Below, one piece after another: positions 61,733 through 64,000 of a DNA stretch of 64,000 nucleotides. The notes beneath the pieces are model-generated. The model did not search any database. It was given only the letters and a program-made list of their open reading frames with translations, and was not told the DNA's origin. The stretch is taken from the NCBI GenBank assembly GCA_003215775.1, contig QCJW01000002.1:62001-126000 (forward strand), written 5' to 3'. This DNA comes from Prochlorococcus sp. AG-409-G20 (lineage in GTDB: Bacteria > Cyanobacteriota > Cyanobacteriia > PCC-6307 > Cyanobiaceae). How positions within the stretch are numbered: position 1 is the stretch's first letter; each line of letters opens with the position of its first letter. Both the position numbers and the translations under genes were made by a program.

Positions 61733-63399
61733 TTAGTTGAAGCTCCTGTGTTATCCCCTTCAGTCAAATCTTCAACATTTGGTTCTTTAGTAATCCCATA
61801 TCCATATGGTTCAGTCACAAGCGGAGGGTCTCCCAACCAGTTCTCAACAGGTGGTGGAGAACTGGTCAACCATTCAGGCGTAAGTGCGTTCCAAGGATTA
61901 TCTCCTGAAACTTTTCCTCTCAAAATACTATTAATTATGTTGAACAAGAAAGGCAGAGTGCTTAAAGCCATTAACAAAGCCCCAACACTGCTCAATTGAT
62001 TTACAAATGTGAATTGAGGGTCATATTCAGCCACGCGTCTAGGCATCCCATTAAGACCTAGCCAATGCTGCGGAGCAAAGCATAGATTAAATCCAACAAA
62101 AGTTAAAAAGAAATGAAATCGACCTAAGTTCTCATTCAGCATTCTGCCTGTGAACTTTGGATACCAATGGTAAACAGATGAAAAAATAACAAAAACTGAA
62201 CCTCCATAGACAATGTAATGAAAATGAGCAACTACGAAATAGGTATCATGAACATGAACATCAAATGGAACCTGAGCAAGTGCAACACCAGTAATCCCAC
62301 CTAAAACAAAGTTAACAATAAAACCACATGAGAAAAGAACTGCACTATTCAGCGATATTCGACCACCCCAAAGAGTTGCAACCCAATTAAAGAATTTAAT
62401 CCCAGTTGGCACCGCTATAAAGGAAGTTGCAATGGTAAAGAAAAGACGCATCCAAGGAGGTGTGCCACTCGTAAACATGTGATGAGCCCATACAACAAGA
62501 CCCAGACCAACTATCGCCATTATTGAATAGACCATTGTCACATAACCAAAAAGTGGTTTCCTACAATGAACAGGAAGTATTTCACTGACCAAGCCAAATG
62601 CTGGCAAGACCATTATGTAAACAGCTGGGTGTGAATAAAACCAAAAAAGATGTTGATAAACAATAACGTTGCCACCGAGCACAGGATTAAAGAATCCAGT
62701 ATGCGCAACAATATCAAAACTCAAAAGAATCAAAGTCCCGGCTAATACTGGAGTAGATAAAACTACGAGAATACTTGTCCCCAGCATTGCCCAACAATAC
62801 ATAGGCAATTGCATGAGGAGCAATCCAGGTCTTCGTAGTTTCAGGATAGTAGCGATGAAATTAATACCTCCAAAGATTGAGCTTCCTCCTAAAAGAAGAA
62901 CACTCAAAATCCAAATAATCTGACCTGCAGCAGGCGTAGAAATACTCAAAGGAGGATATGCTGTCCAACCAGATTGTGCAGACCCAGTAATAAAATAACT
63001 ACTGATTAGCATCAATCCTGCAGGTGGAATTAACCAAAATGCAACAGCATTAAGACGAGGAAAGGCCATATCTCTAGCCCCAACATAAAAAGGTATTAAA
63101 TAATTTCCAAAAGCACCATTTACTACTGGAACAATCCATAAAAAGATCATTATTGTTCCATGAAGGGTCAAAACCTGGTTATATACATCTCTTGGCATAA
63201 AGTCAGAGATTGGACTTGCAAGTTCTATCCGAATAGCACCCGCCAATGCGCCACCGACAAGATAAAAAATAAATCCACAAACTAAATACTGAAGACCAAT
63301 TACTTTATGATCAAGGCTAAAACTAAAATACCTCAACCATCCTCTTGGTTGAATACTTTCCTGAGGTTGTTTACTAGTAGGAGGAATTGATATTGTCAT
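61729..63399 (-). CDS. ctaD: Cytochrome c oxidase subunit I
   Basis: QHLFWFYSHPAVYIMVLPAFGLVSEI; HVHDTYFVVAHFHYIVYGG. Confidence 0.97.
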   Translation of the reverse strand: MTISIPPTSKQPQESIQPRGWLRYFSFSLDHKVIGLQYLVCGFIFYLVGGALAGAIRIELASPISDFMPRDVYNQVLTLHGTIMIFLWIVPVVNGAFGNYLIPFYVGARDMAFPRLNAVAFWLIPPAGLMLISSYFITGSAQSGWTAYPPLSISTPAAGQIIWILSVLLLGGSSIFGGINFIATILKLRRPGLLLMQLPMYCWAMLGTSILVVLSTPVLAGTLILLSFDIVAHTGFFNPVLGGNVIVYQHLFWFYSHPAVYIMVLPAFGLVSEILPVHCRKPLFGYVTMVYSIMAIVGLGLVVWAHHMFTSGTPPWMRLFFTIATSFIAVPTGIKFFNWVATLWGGRISLNSAVLFSCGFIVNFVLGGITGVALAQVPFDVHVHDTYFVVAHFHYIVYGGSVFVIFSSVYHWYPKFTGRMLNENLGRFHFFLTFVGFNLCFAPQHWLGLNGMPRRVAEYDPQFTFVNQLSSVGALLMALSTLPFLFNIINSILRGKVSGDNPWNALTPEWLTSSPPPVENWLGDPPLVTEPYGYGITKEPNVEDLTEGDNTGASTK

Positions 63400-64000
63400 G
63401 CTTCTAAGCTAGTCTCTTTAGCATTTTTACCAAACCATTCCTGAAACTGATCAGGATCCTCAACAACTACCGTTGAACGCATACCTCCATGATAAGGACC
63501 ACAAAGTTCTGCGCAAATAATTGGATAACGTCCTGGCTTGGTAGGAGTAAAGTTAAGAATTGTTGGCTGACCGGGAATAATATCTTGCTTTAGACGAAAC
63601 TCTGGAACCCAGAAAGCATGAATAACATCTTTAGACTCCATTCTCATCATTACAGGCTGACCTGTTGGGACATGGAGCTCTCCAGAAAGAATATCTCCCT
63701 TTGGATAATGAAATAAGAATGCAAACTGCATTGCTGTCACTTCAATAGGCAATGGTGCATTTAGTTGGTCCATACTTGCTTCAACTGCTCCTGTCCCAAT
63801 ACCACCAAAAATCCTTTCTTCAGATACCATCAAATGATGATCATGTCCATTAAATTGAAGAGGTTGCATTCCCCCCATTCGGTCATAAATGTCATAGCTA
63901 TATATACCAACAAATAGAACAACTATTGCAGGAACAGCAGTCCATAAAATCTCTAAAGGCAAGTTACCTTCTATGAAAATGCCATCTCCTAGCTCACCTG
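63396..64000 (-). CDS. ctaC: Cytochrome c oxidase subunit II (5'-truncated by window end)
   Basis: LPLEILWTAVPAIVVLF...VPTGQPVMMRMESKDVIHAFWVPEFRLKQDIIPGQ...CAELCGPYHGGMRS; frame stays open to 64000 (GDGIFIEGNLPLEILWT), so the track start at 63962 is internal. Confidence 0.95.
   Translation of the reverse strand, partial: GELGDGIFIEGNLPLEILWTAVPAIVVLFVGIYSYDIYDRMGGMQPLQFNGHDHHLMVSEERIFGGIGTGAVEASMDQLNAPLPIEVTAMQFAFLFHYPKGDILSGELHVPTGQPVMMRMESKDVIHAFWVPEFRLKQDIIPGQPTILNFTPTKPGRYPIICAELCGPYHGGMRSTVVVEDPDQFQEWFGKNAKETSLEA

Overview
Gene-dense (about 90% coding), AT-rich window from a picocyanobacterium. Gene content, protein similarity recognised by eye and small intergenic gaps suggest Prochlorococcus, possibly a low-light lineage (inference; no database search was run). 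Most of the window is core genome: proS, psb27, purA, pfkB-type kinase, cutA, cobK, ssb, argB, priA, rpoD, hemC, ppa, M32 carboxypeptidase, tRNA-Ala(TGC), lexA, argF, ftsH, ribD, cobL, rsmI, cysQ, pnp, rpsN, rseP, serS, Ycf46-like AAA, yidC, rnpA, rpmH, aroH, sppA, vipp1/pspA, birA, ndhB, topA, cobT-like, riboflavin synthase, cyAbrB and ctaE/D/C (ctaC truncated by the window end). Two real coding regions are absent from the supplied ORF track: rpmH (45 aa) and an edge-truncated HTH-like CDS at 1-300. The most accessory-looking segment is about 17.1-21.0 kb, next to the 3' end of tRNA-Ala. It holds a GT2 glycosyltransferase, a small secreted protein, a doubtful small ORF and a TPR/O-GlcNAc-transferase-like (GT41, SPINDLY/OGT) protein with conserved catalytic motifs. 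Other points of interest are a three-hairpin structured region between rpoD and hemC (ncRNA/UTR candidate), a recurring pattern of strong hairpins that embed stop codons, a LexA-box-like operator at lexA, a Psb27 without a lipobox and a Tat-type lipoprotein solute-binding protein. No CRISPR array, transposase, integrase or rRNA was seen.
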